Shown in pieces: positions 8,345 to 13,706 of a DNA stretch of 13,741 nt. The DNA comes from ATZT02 sp046046315 (GTDB taxonomy: Bacteria > Actinomycetota > Actinomycetes > S36-B12 > UBA5976), in the NCBI GenBank assembly GCA_046046315.1, contig JBJOKB010000009.1, forward strand, positions 1 to 13,741, written 5' to 3'. Positions within the stretch are counted from its first letter, which is position 1, and the number at the start of each line of letters is the position of its first letter. The notes under the pieces were generated by a model. It had not been told where the DNA came from, did not search any database, and saw nothing but the letters and a program-made list of their open reading frames with translations. Made by a program: the position numbers and the translations under genes.

Positions 8345-9037
8345 TTGAGCACCAAAGTTGCCCTGGTAACAGGCGCAGCTAGCGGTATCGGTGCAGCGAT
8401 CGCCACCCGTTTTAAACAAAACGGGTGGCAGGTTGCCTCGATTGATCAAAATAAATCAACAACAGACTTATCAATAGAAGCTGATGTCTCAGACTTTAAA
8501 AGTGTTAATGATGCAGTTATAAAAATTGAAAAAGAACTTGGTCCAATTGAAGTTGCAGTTTCAAATGCCGGACATTATGAAATGAAACCAATAAATGAAG
8601 TATCAAATGAAAGTTTAAGAAAAATGTTTGCAGTCCATCTAGGTGGACTCAGAAATGTTGCTCTTTCAGTTTTGCCTTTGATGCGACAAAGAAAAGGTGG
8701 ATCCCTGATCTGTATAGCTTCAGAATTAGGAATCGGTGGAGGAGAATTTGTTTCTCATTATTCTGCTGCTAAAGGATCACAAATAGGTTTAGTTAAAACC
8801 CTTTCGTTGGAATATGCACCTTTTAATATTCGAGTAAACGCTGTGGCTCCTGGGCCCACTGATACACCTTTGATTCCTTTAGATTCACCTGAAAGACAAC
8901 CTGAATTCTTAAATACATTACCTCTTAAACGTTTAGTTAAACCTGAAGAAATTTCTCAAGCAGTTTGGTTTTTGGCAAATGAAGGAACATTCTTTAGTGG
9001 AGAAATTATCAGCCCAAATGCAGGAGCGGTGATTTAG
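8345..9037 (+). CDS. Short-chain dehydrogenase/reductase (first of two)
   Basis: NAD(P)-dependent oxidoreductase of the classical SDR family, 230 residues, slightly short. Cofactor motif TGAASGIG (residues 9-16), SNAG (73-76), catalytic Ser126, Tyr139 and Lys143 (HYSAAKG), and the VAPGPTDTP segment after strand beta-6 are all present, so it should be active. The acidic residue expected after beta-2 is Asp34 (SIDQN), which favours NAD over NADP. The start is taken as TTG at 8345, because it places the glycine motif normally and no ATG is near; there is no clear ribosome site. The first ~30 codons are markedly GC-rich and contain a perfect 12-bp hairpin, unlike the rest of the gene. It lies between the permease (5 bases) and a second SDR (2 bases). 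Substrate unknown; annotation as 3-oxoacyl reductase would be over-precise. Confidence 0.88.
   Translation: MSTKVALVTGAASGIGAAIATRFKQNGWQVASIDQNKSTTDLSIEADVSDFKSVNDAVIKIEKELGPIEVAVSNAGHYEMKPINEVSNESLRKMFAVHLGGLRNVALSVLPLMRQRKGGSLICIASELGIGGGEFVSHYSAAKGSQIGLVKTLSLEYAPFNIRVNAVAPGPTDTPLIPLDSPERQPEFLNTLPLKRLVKPEEISQAVWFLANEGTFFSGEIISPNAGAVI
8402..8429 (+). terminator. Candidate intragenic attenuator/terminator hairpin in the first SDR gene
   Basis: GCCACCCGTTTT (8402-8413) is the exact complement of AAAACGGGTGGC (8418-8429), with loop AAAC: a perfect 12-bp stem in an AT-rich genome, 57 bases into the coding region. There is no U-tract after it, so a classical intrinsic terminator is not shown; actinobacteria do use hairpins with poor U-tracts. 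It could limit transcription or translation of the genes after the permease, especially when the TTG start is little used. Confidence 0.5.
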
Positions 9038-9039
9038 AT

Positions 9040-9795
9040 ATGAATTTAAAAGACAAAGTTGTAATTATTTCTGGCGCAAGACAAGGCATGGGATTAGCAA
9101 TTGCGAGAAGATTAAAAAAAGAGGGTGCGCTTTTAGCACTAAATGATCGTGTTCTAGACGAAAAATTAAAGGAAGTTTGCCAAGAATTAGGCGCATTTGC
9201 TGCACCTGGAGATCTAAATAATTTAGAAACTATTCCTTCAATAGTTGAGGCTGTTGTCGAAGAATACGGAAAGATTGATGCACTTGTGGCACAGCATGCT
9301 TACATGAACATGGGTAAATTTGAAGAACAAAATAATGATGAATGGTGGAAAGTTGTCAACACTAATTTATTAGGATCATATGTACTAATTAGAGAGTCAG
9401 TTGAACATTTAAGAAAGTCTAAAGGGAAAGTTGTTGTAACAAGTAGTTACTGGGGATTAACTGGTTGGCCAGATGCATCCGCATATGCCAGCAGTAAAGC
9501 AGGATTAATTTCTTTAGTGAAATCTTTAGGTAGAGAATTGGCACCACTTGGAATAAATGTGAATGGAATTGCACCAGGAGTAATAAACACTCCACAACTT
9601 GAAGTTGATGCTAAGAACTTAAATTTGCCACTAGCTGAAGTTCTGGATATGTATGCCAAAAATATTCCATTAGCAAGAGTGGGTACATCAGAAGAAATTG
9701 CCTCCGTCGTAGCATTCTTATTAGATCCAGAACAAAACGCTATGGTTGGACAAATCGTTAACGCTAATGGTGGAGAAATAAGGAGCAGAGCATGA
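9040..9795 (+). CDS. Short-chain dehydrogenase/reductase (second of two)
   Basis: NAD(P)-dependent SDR of 251 residues. Cofactor motif SGARQGMG (11-18), Asp36 after beta-2 (LNDR), Asn109 in NTNLLGS, Ser135/Ser136, Tyr149 and Lys153 (AYASSKAG) form a complete catalytic set, and IAPGVINTP is the usual loop before the substrate lid. The odd point is the place of the NNAG motif: here it reads AQHAYM (84-89), which changes the wall of the cofactor pocket though the catalytic residues stay. It is not a close copy of the preceding SDR, so the two probably act on different substrates or opposite steps. Ribosome site AGGAG lies at 9022-9026, rather far (13 bases) from the ATG; the 2-base gap to the first SDR suggests reinitiation. 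Its stop overlaps the next gene's start. Confidence 0.88.
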   Translation: MNLKDKVVIISGARQGMGLAIARRLKKEGALLALNDRVLDEKLKEVCQELGAFAAPGDLNNLETIPSIVEAVVEEYGKIDALVAQHAYMNMGKFEEQNNDEWWKVVNTNLLGSYVLIRESVEHLRKSKGKVVVTSSYWGLTGWPDASAYASSKAGLISLVKSLGRELAPLGINVNGIAPGVINTPQLEVDAKNLNLPLAEVLDMYAKNIPLARVGTSEEIASVVAFLLDPEQNAMVGQIVNANGGEIRSRA

Positions 9796-10664
9796 GTGAA
9801 GTAATTCCTGCTAAACCGATCAAATGGCCATCTGGAAAAACTGCCGCTGCATCTTTTTCTTTTGACATAGATGCAGAATCTGCAATCTTAAATTTTAAAC
9901 CTGCTGCTGCAGATCAAATGTCAACAATGTCGCATCAATCTTATGGACCATTAACAGGTGTGCCAAGAATTTTAGATATTTTAGAAAGAAATCAAATAAA
10001 ATCAACTTTTTTTGTTCCCGGTTACACCGCCAGAAGATATCCATCGGTCATTAAAAATATTGTTGCCGCCGGACATGAAATTGCTCATCACGGAGATATG
10101 CATGAACAGCCAGCACATGCCACACCTGAAGAAGAAGTTGGATTTATTGAACGAGGAATTGAAAGCTTGCAAGAAGTTGCAGGAGTTACACCAATTGGTT
10201 ATCGAGCCCCAATGTGGGAATTGTCTTGGTACACACCACATTTACTTTCTAAATATGGATTCTTATATGACTCATCTTTAATGGACTCAGATCATCCATA
10301 TGAATTAGCAGTTGGAGATAAATCAATTGTCGAATTACCGATTCAATGGGCACTTGATGATTGGGAGCAATACGCATTTTTGCCAGACATAACAGGTTCT
10401 GGATTAATTGAATCGCCCACAAAGGTAAGAGAAATGTGGCAACTTGAATATGACGCTCTAAAAAAAGCTGGTGGAATTTTTATTTTGACTAATCATCCAT
10501 TTCTAAGTGGTAGACCAAGTAGAGCTGAGTCTCTGGAGACCCTAATCAAACACGTTTTATCAACCCCAGAAGTTTGGGTAACTTCCCTTGGTGAAATTGC
10601 GCAACATGTTAGAAGTTTGAACTTGACCTCACGAGTTCTCACAAAACCTGACTTAAAAGCCTAA
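9792..10664 (+). CDS. Cytoplasmic NodB/CE4-fold hydrolase, PgdA/imidase/PuuE-like
   Basis: Metal-dependent amidohydrolase of the polysaccharide deacetylase fold, 290 residues. Motif 1 reads SFDIDAES (Asp25, Asp27); the metal-binding pair is His100 and His104 in HHGDMH; motif 3 is YRAPMWE (137-143); then DSSLMDSDHPY and ELPIQWALDDWEQ, which resemble Helicobacter PgdA and its relatives. The family also contains cyclic imide hydrolases and PuuE-type allantoinases. No signal peptide or membrane anchor is seen, so a small cytoplasmic cyclic amide or ureide is a more likely substrate than cell-wall glycan; this is inference. The gene is translationally coupled to the second SDR (ATGA overlap) with a good AGGAG site at 9781-9785. 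It ends unit A. Deacetylation of an N-acetylated metabolite is the main alternative. Confidence 0.82.
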   Translation: MSEVIPAKPIKWPSGKTAAASFSFDIDAESAILNFKPAAADQMSTMSHQSYGPLTGVPRILDILERNQIKSTFFVPGYTARRYPSVIKNIVAAGHEIAHHGDMHEQPAHATPEEEVGFIERGIESLQEVAGVTPIGYRAPMWELSWYTPHLLSKYGFLYDSSLMDSDHPYELAVGDKSIVELPIQWALDDWEQYAFLPDITGSGLIESPTKVREMWQLEYDALKKAGGIFILTNHPFLSGRPSRAESLETLIKHVLSTPEVWVTSLGEIAQHVRSLNLTSRVLTKPDLKA

Positions 10665-10672
10665 AAAGGCTT
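10657..10672 (+). terminator. Weak terminator-like hairpin at the end of unit A
   Basis: AAGCCT pairs with AGGCTT around an AAAA loop, spanning the stop codon of the CE4-fold gene. A bulge followed by CTT/AAG could lengthen the stem. The bases after it are A-rich, not T-rich, so efficient intrinsic termination is doubtful. A new promoter candidate begins 11 bases later. Confidence 0.35.
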
Positions 10673-10682
10673 AAGAAAAACA

Positions 10683-10711
10683 TTACAAAAAACACTTTTT
10701 AGGTCTACTCT
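10683..10711 (+). promoter_or_regulatory. Candidate promoter of unit B (NCS1 permease operon)
   Basis: TTACAA (10683-10688) and TACTCT (10706-10711, a TANNNT -10) are exactly 17 bases apart in the 78-base gap between units A and B. Transcription would start near 10718, giving a ~25-base leader that is nearly all hairpin, as in unit A. The -35 box is weak. The stretch also contains CCTAAAAA and its complement TTTTTAGG, 34 bases apart, of unknown meaning. Confidence 0.42.
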
Positions 10712-10716
10712 TTCTG

Positions 10717-10740
10717 TTAGCCAAACATAGGGAGGGCTAA
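10717..10740 (+). promoter_or_regulatory. Leader hairpin holding the Shine-Dalgarno sequence of the NCS1 permease
   Basis: TTAGCC (10717-10722) pairs perfectly with GGCTAA (10735-10740); the 12-base loop ends in TAGGGAG, exactly as the loop at 6910-6916. The ribosome site GGGAGGG (10730-10736) straddles loop and 3' arm, 6 bases before the ATG. Compared with the other leader, an A-T pair is replaced by T-A and an A-T by G-C, both compensated. The loop lengths differ (7 and 12), which speaks against a symmetric protein operator. Confidence 0.5.
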
Positions 10741-10742
10741 GC

Positions 10743-12194
10743 ATGGCAAGTCAGCCAAAAGTCATGGAAATAGAACAACAAGGTATTGACACTATTTCTG
10801 ACAGAGATAGAACAAGTACACCAAAAGATTTATTCAGAATTACCTTTGGTGGTGCAAATACATTCGCCACAATTATTTTGGGTACATTCCCAATTTTACT
10901 AGGATTAAGTTTTTGGCAAGCAGTAGCTGCAACTCTTCTTGGAGTTGTAGTTGGTGCACTTATTTTGATGCCAATGTCATTGTTTGGTCCAGTAACAGGA
11001 ACTAATAATGCTGTTTCATCGGGTGCTCATTTTGGAGTTAAAGGTCGGTTAGTTGGATCTTTTCTTTCACTTTTAACTGCAATTGCTTTTTACTCAATTT
11101 CGGTTTGGGTAAGTGGTGATGCATTACTTGGAGCAATCTCAAGATTTTTTGGGGTAGATACTTCTTCATCACTATTTAGAGGAATTATTTACGCAATCAT
11201 CGGAGCCTTAGTAATCATGGTTGTTATTTATGGATACCAATTCATGTTGCTAGTTAATAAAACTGTGGTTTATGCAAACACTGTTCTAATGCTCGCAGGA
11301 ATCATTGCATTTGGTTCTCTATTCAGTGCTGGCTATAACCCAGGTCCAAGTGCTTACGCCCTAGGTAGTTTTTGGCCAACATTTATTTTGTCAGCATTAA
11401 TAGTTATGGGAAATCCAATTTCCTTCGGAGCGTTTTTGGGAGATTGGGCAAGATATATTCCAGTCAATACTTCCAGAAGTTCATTAATGAGTTGGGTTTT
11501 TGGAGCCCAATTGATGACATTAGTTCCATTCCTATTTGGTGTTGCTACAACAACATTGGTAAAAGATCCAGCTGCATACATTGTTGGATTAGTTGAAATT
11601 TCACCAGCTTGGTATGCATTACCACTTATTGTTATTGCATTTTTAGGTGGTTTATCAACTGGTGTTACCTCTCTTTACGGCACAGGTTTGGATTTTTCAA
11701 GTGTGTTTCCTAAATTAAGTCGAGTGCAATCATCAATTTTCATTGGATCAATTGCATTTATCTTTATTTTGGTAGGACGCTTGGTTACCGACTTGCTTGC
11801 AAGTATCAATGCATTCATTGGGTTAATTGTTATTTTCACAACTCCATGGATGATCATCATGATGATTGGTTTTTATGTTCGTCGTGGTTGGTACTCAGCA
11901 GAAGATGTACAAGTTTTCAACAAAGGAAAAACTGGTGGCATTTACTGGTTTAACGCCGGATTTAATTGGCGAGGCCTTTTAGCTTGGATTCCATCTGCAA
12001 TTTTAGGTCTGATGTTTTGCTACTACCCACCATTGTTGATTGGTCCATGGAGTGGCGTTGCAGGTGGAATTGATATTTCTCTTCCAGTATCAATTGTTTC
12101 TGCTGCAGTGCTCTATGTGTTGTTCTTAACTATTTGGCCAGAGCCAAAGAGTGCTTATGGTCCAAAAGGGTCACGTTTAGTTAGAACAAAGTAA
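10743..12194 (+). CDS. NCS1-family permease (purine/cytosine/hydantoin type)
   Basis: Cation-coupled importer for nucleobases or related ring compounds. The 483-residue protein has a ~35-residue hydrophilic N-terminus containing DRDRTSTPKDLFRITFGGAN, close to the usual NCS1 entry to TM1, then about 12 hydrophobic segments. TM2-3 carries GPVTGTNNAVSSGAHFGVKGR, a family signature in which the Gly-Ala-rich loop is followed by a conserved positively charged turn. A C-terminal WPEPKSAYGPKGSR segment ends the protein. The family includes the bacterial cytosine (CodB), hydantoin (Mhp1) and allantoin (PucI) transporters; motifs here do not decide among them. It has its own promoter candidate and a strong ribosome site in a hairpin, and leads unit B; the SnoaL-like gene follows 17 bases later. 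Context with imidase-like and ureohydrolase genes favours a cyclic ureide or guanidino substrate, as inference. Confidence 0.87.
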   Translation: MASQPKVMEIEQQGIDTISDRDRTSTPKDLFRITFGGANTFATIILGTFPILLGLSFWQAVAATLLGVVVGALILMPMSLFGPVTGTNNAVSSGAHFGVKGRLVGSFLSLLTAIAFYSISVWVSGDALLGAISRFFGVDTSSSLFRGIIYAIIGALVIMVVIYGYQFMLLVNKTVVYANTVLMLAGIIAFGSLFSAGYNPGPSAYALGSFWPTFILSALIVMGNPISFGAFLGDWARYIPVNTSRSSLMSWVFGAQLMTLVPFLFGVATTTLVKDPAAYIVGLVEISPAWYALPLIVIAFLGGLSTGVTSLYGTGLDFSSVFPKLSRVQSSIFIGSIAFIFILVGRLVTDLLASINAFIGLIVIFTTPWMIIMMIGFYVRRGWYSAEDVQVFNKGKTGGIYWFNAGFNWRGLLAWIPSAILGLMFCYYPPLLIGPWSGVAGGIDISLPVSIVSAAVLYVLFLTIWPEPKSAYGPKGSRLVRTK

Positions 12195-12211
12195 TAAGTA
12201 AAGATAGAAGT

Positions 12212-12601
12212 ATGAGTAACGAACAAGGTGTGCTGCAAGCCGCAGCACACCTTGTTTCTCGTTTTGCTGCACACGATTTTGATGGTTATTTTTCCTGCTT
12301 TGATGAAAAAGCAGTATTTATTTTTCACACTTCACCAAATGTTTTAGTTAATAAATCTGAATATCAAAAAGAATGGCGTAATTGGGAAAAAGAGTGGGGA
12401 TTTAAAGTAAAAGCTTGCTCTTCAAGTAACCAAAGGGTTCAACTCTATGACGAAATCGCAATATTTTCTCATGATGTAGCAACAACATTGAATACAAGCG
12501 ATGGAGAAAAATCCTTTAAAGAAAGAGAAACTATCGTTTTTCAGCAAAATTCAGGTAAATGGGTAGCGGTCCACGAACACCTATCCCCGATGCCAGAATA
12601 G
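12212..12601 (+). CDS. SnoaL/NTF2-like small protein
   Basis: A 129-residue single cone-shaped alpha+beta domain of the NTF2/SnoaL superfamily: N-terminal helices (AAAHLVSRFAAHDFDGYFSCF), first strand EKAVFIFHT, and a final strand pair with the characteristic GKWVAVHEHLSPMP ending (115-128). Members serve as small isomerases, cyclases or hydrolases, or as ligand-binding and assembly domains; no specific activity can be assigned. His121 and His123 near the C-terminal strand are candidate pocket residues. The ATG at 12212 has a weak ribosome site, and codons 4-15 lie in a perfect 15-bp hairpin. It sits between the NCS1 permease and the ureohydrolase, in what looks like one transcript, so a role in the same pathway is likely. 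Confidence 0.8.
   Translation: MSNEQGVLQAAAHLVSRFAAHDFDGYFSCFDEKAVFIFHTSPNVLVNKSEYQKEWRNWEKEWGFKVKACSSSNQRVQLYDEIAIFSHDVATTLNTSDGEKSFKERETIVFQQNSGKWVAVHEHLSPMPE
12222..12256 (+). terminator. Strong intragenic hairpin at the start of the SnoaL-like gene
   Basis: AACAAGGTGTGCTGC (12222-12236) is the exact complement of GCAGCACACCTTGTT (12242-12256), loop AAGCC: a perfect 15-bp stem beginning 10 bases after the A of the start codon, extendable by a G-U pair. It is followed by TCTCGTTTT, a poor U-tract. It could end most transcripts after the permease, block ribosome entry, or shield the mRNA. It mirrors the hairpin at 8402-8429 in position and context. Confidence 0.55.
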
Positions 12602-12611
12602 ATTGATTCCT

Positions 12612-13595
12612 ATGAGCGCACCAGAAATTAGCGATCCACTTCGTAACAACATTAAAGTAAACGGAAATGTTGGACCAGTTAGCGGAGTTGATGTACCCAG
12701 ATTTGGTGGTCATACAACTTTTGCTCGATTACCAAGAATTGAAGATGTATCAAATTACGATGTAGCAATATTAGGAGCACCATTTGATGCAGGCGTTTCT
12801 TATCGTTCAGGTGCAAGATTTGGTCCATCACACGTTAGACAAGCTTCTCGTTTATTAAGACCTTATAACCCAGCACAAGATGTTTCACCATTTGCAAAAT
12901 TACAAGTAGTTGATGCAGGTGATGCGATCATGAATCCCTTTAATATTCAAGAAGCATTAATTGGTTTAGAAAAACATGCATCAATTCTTATCGATAAAGG
13001 AAAACCTTTATTTACAATTGGTGGAGACCACACAATTGCATTGTCTTTATTAAGAAGTTTAAATAAAGTGTATGGACAAATTGCTTTGGTTCATTTTGAT
13101 GCCCATTTAGATACTTGGGATACTTATATGAATGCTTCTTACACCCATGGCACTCCTTTTAGAAGAGCATGGGAAGAAAAACTTCTTGCTCCAGAAAAAT
13201 GTATGCATGTAGGAATTCGTGGACCGCTTTATGACAAAGAAGATTTAGTTAGTGATAAAAAATTTGGTTTTGGAATAGTTTCTTCTATTGATTTTAATAA
13301 TTTCTCATTAGAAGAAATCATCAATAAAGTTAAAACACGTGTGGGGGATGCACCTGTTTATATTTCAATTGACATAGATGTGCTTGATCCAGGATTTGCT
13401 CCGGGTACTGGAACTCCTGAAATGGGAGGACTAACTTCTCGTGAGCTCTTGGCACTTGTCCGAGGTTTGAAAGACACCAACCTGGTGGGGGCTGATGTCG
13501 TAGAAGTTGCCCCGGCTTATGACCATGCTGAAATTACCGGGATTGCCGCCTCACACCTGATCTACGAAATGCTCTCCATCGTCTCCAATAAGTAA
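12612..13595 (+). CDS. Agmatinase-family ureohydrolase
   Basis: Binuclear-manganese-type hydrolase that splits a guanidino compound into an amine and urea. Counting from ATG 12612 (327 residues), all six metal ligands are present: His140 in GGDH, Asp163, His165 and Asp167 in FDAHLD, and Asp254 and Asp256 in SIDIDVLDP. GFAPGTGTPEMGG (261-273) and the N-terminal PRFGGHTTFARLP (29-41) are of the agmatinase/guanidinobutyrase type rather than arginase. Which guanidino substrate is used (agmatine, guanidinobutyrate, guanidinopropionate or other) is not readable, so speB is not assigned. ATG 12612 is preferred over an in-frame TTG at 12603; neither has a good ribosome site. The last ~160 bases are much more GC-rich than the middle of the gene. 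It is the last gene of unit B, with groEL following behind its own control region. Confidence 0.92.
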   Translation: MSAPEISDPLRNNIKVNGNVGPVSGVDVPRFGGHTTFARLPRIEDVSNYDVAILGAPFDAGVSYRSGARFGPSHVRQASRLLRPYNPAQDVSPFAKLQVVDAGDAIMNPFNIQEALIGLEKHASILIDKGKPLFTIGGDHTIALSLLRSLNKVYGQIALVHFDAHLDTWDTYMNASYTHGTPFRRAWEEKLLAPEKCMHVGIRGPLYDKEDLVSDKKFGFGIVSSIDFNNFSLEEIINKVKTRVGDAPVYISIDIDVLDPGFAPGTGTPEMGGLTSRELLALVRGLKDTNLVGADVVEVAPAYDHAEITGIAASHLIYEMLSIVSNK

Positions 13596-13599
13596 GTAA

Positions 13600-13612
13600 A
13601 GGGTCTTACCCT
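13600..13612 (+). terminator. Short hairpin after the ureohydrolase gene
   Basis: AGGGT-CTT-ACCCT forms a 5-bp stem with a 3-base loop directly after the stop codon, without a U-tract. It could contribute to 3'-end formation of unit B, but it is short and alternative pairing (GTAAG with CTTAC) competes. Confidence 0.3.
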
Positions 13613-13615
13613 GGA

Positions 13616-13642
13616 TTTGCACTCAAAAGCCCTGAGTGCCAA
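13616..13642 (+). promoter_or_regulatory. Upstream CIRCE-like operator (HrcA)
   Basis: TTTGCACTC (13616-13624), 9-base spacer, GAGTGCCAA (13634-13642). Against the CIRCE consensus TTAGCACTC-N9-GAGTGCTAA each arm has one mismatch. Its inner GCACTC/GAGTGC arms are perfect. It overlaps the likely -35 and -10 boxes of groEL, so bound HrcA would exclude RNA polymerase. Confidence 0.8.
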
Positions 13643-13645
13643 AAT
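13617..13645 (+). promoter_or_regulatory. Candidate groEL promoter
   Basis: TTGCAC (13617-13622) and CAAAAT (13640-13645) are 17 bases apart, putting the transcript start near 13652, at the first base of the downstream CIRCE. Both boxes depart from consensus; TTGTAT at 13645-13650 is an alternative -10 without a matching -35. Confidence 0.4.
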
Positions 13646-13650
13646 TGTAT

Positions 13651-13677
13651 TTAGCACTCGACCTATGAGAGTGACAA
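13651..13677 (+). promoter_or_regulatory. Downstream CIRCE operator (HrcA)
   Basis: TTAGCACTC (13651-13659) is a perfect left arm; after exactly 9 bases comes GAGTGACAA (13669-13677), with two mismatches to GAGTGCTAA. It lies 8 bases after the first operator and 29 bases before the groEL ATG, in the expected 5' leader. Together the two operators indicate heat-shock repression by HrcA. Confidence 0.88.
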
Positions 13678-13706
13678 AAACTATCTCTTAAAGAAGGAAC
13701 CTAACA

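Noticed and set aside
8396..8403. GCGATCGC palindrome, like the cyanobacterial HIP1 element
   Set aside because: Single occurrence in a GC-rich coding patch of an actinobacterial sequence; most likely chance.
12603..12611. TTG at 12603 as the start of the ureohydrolase
   Set aside because: It adds only three residues, has no ribosome site, and an ATG lies in frame at 12612; still possible by coupling to the preceding stop.
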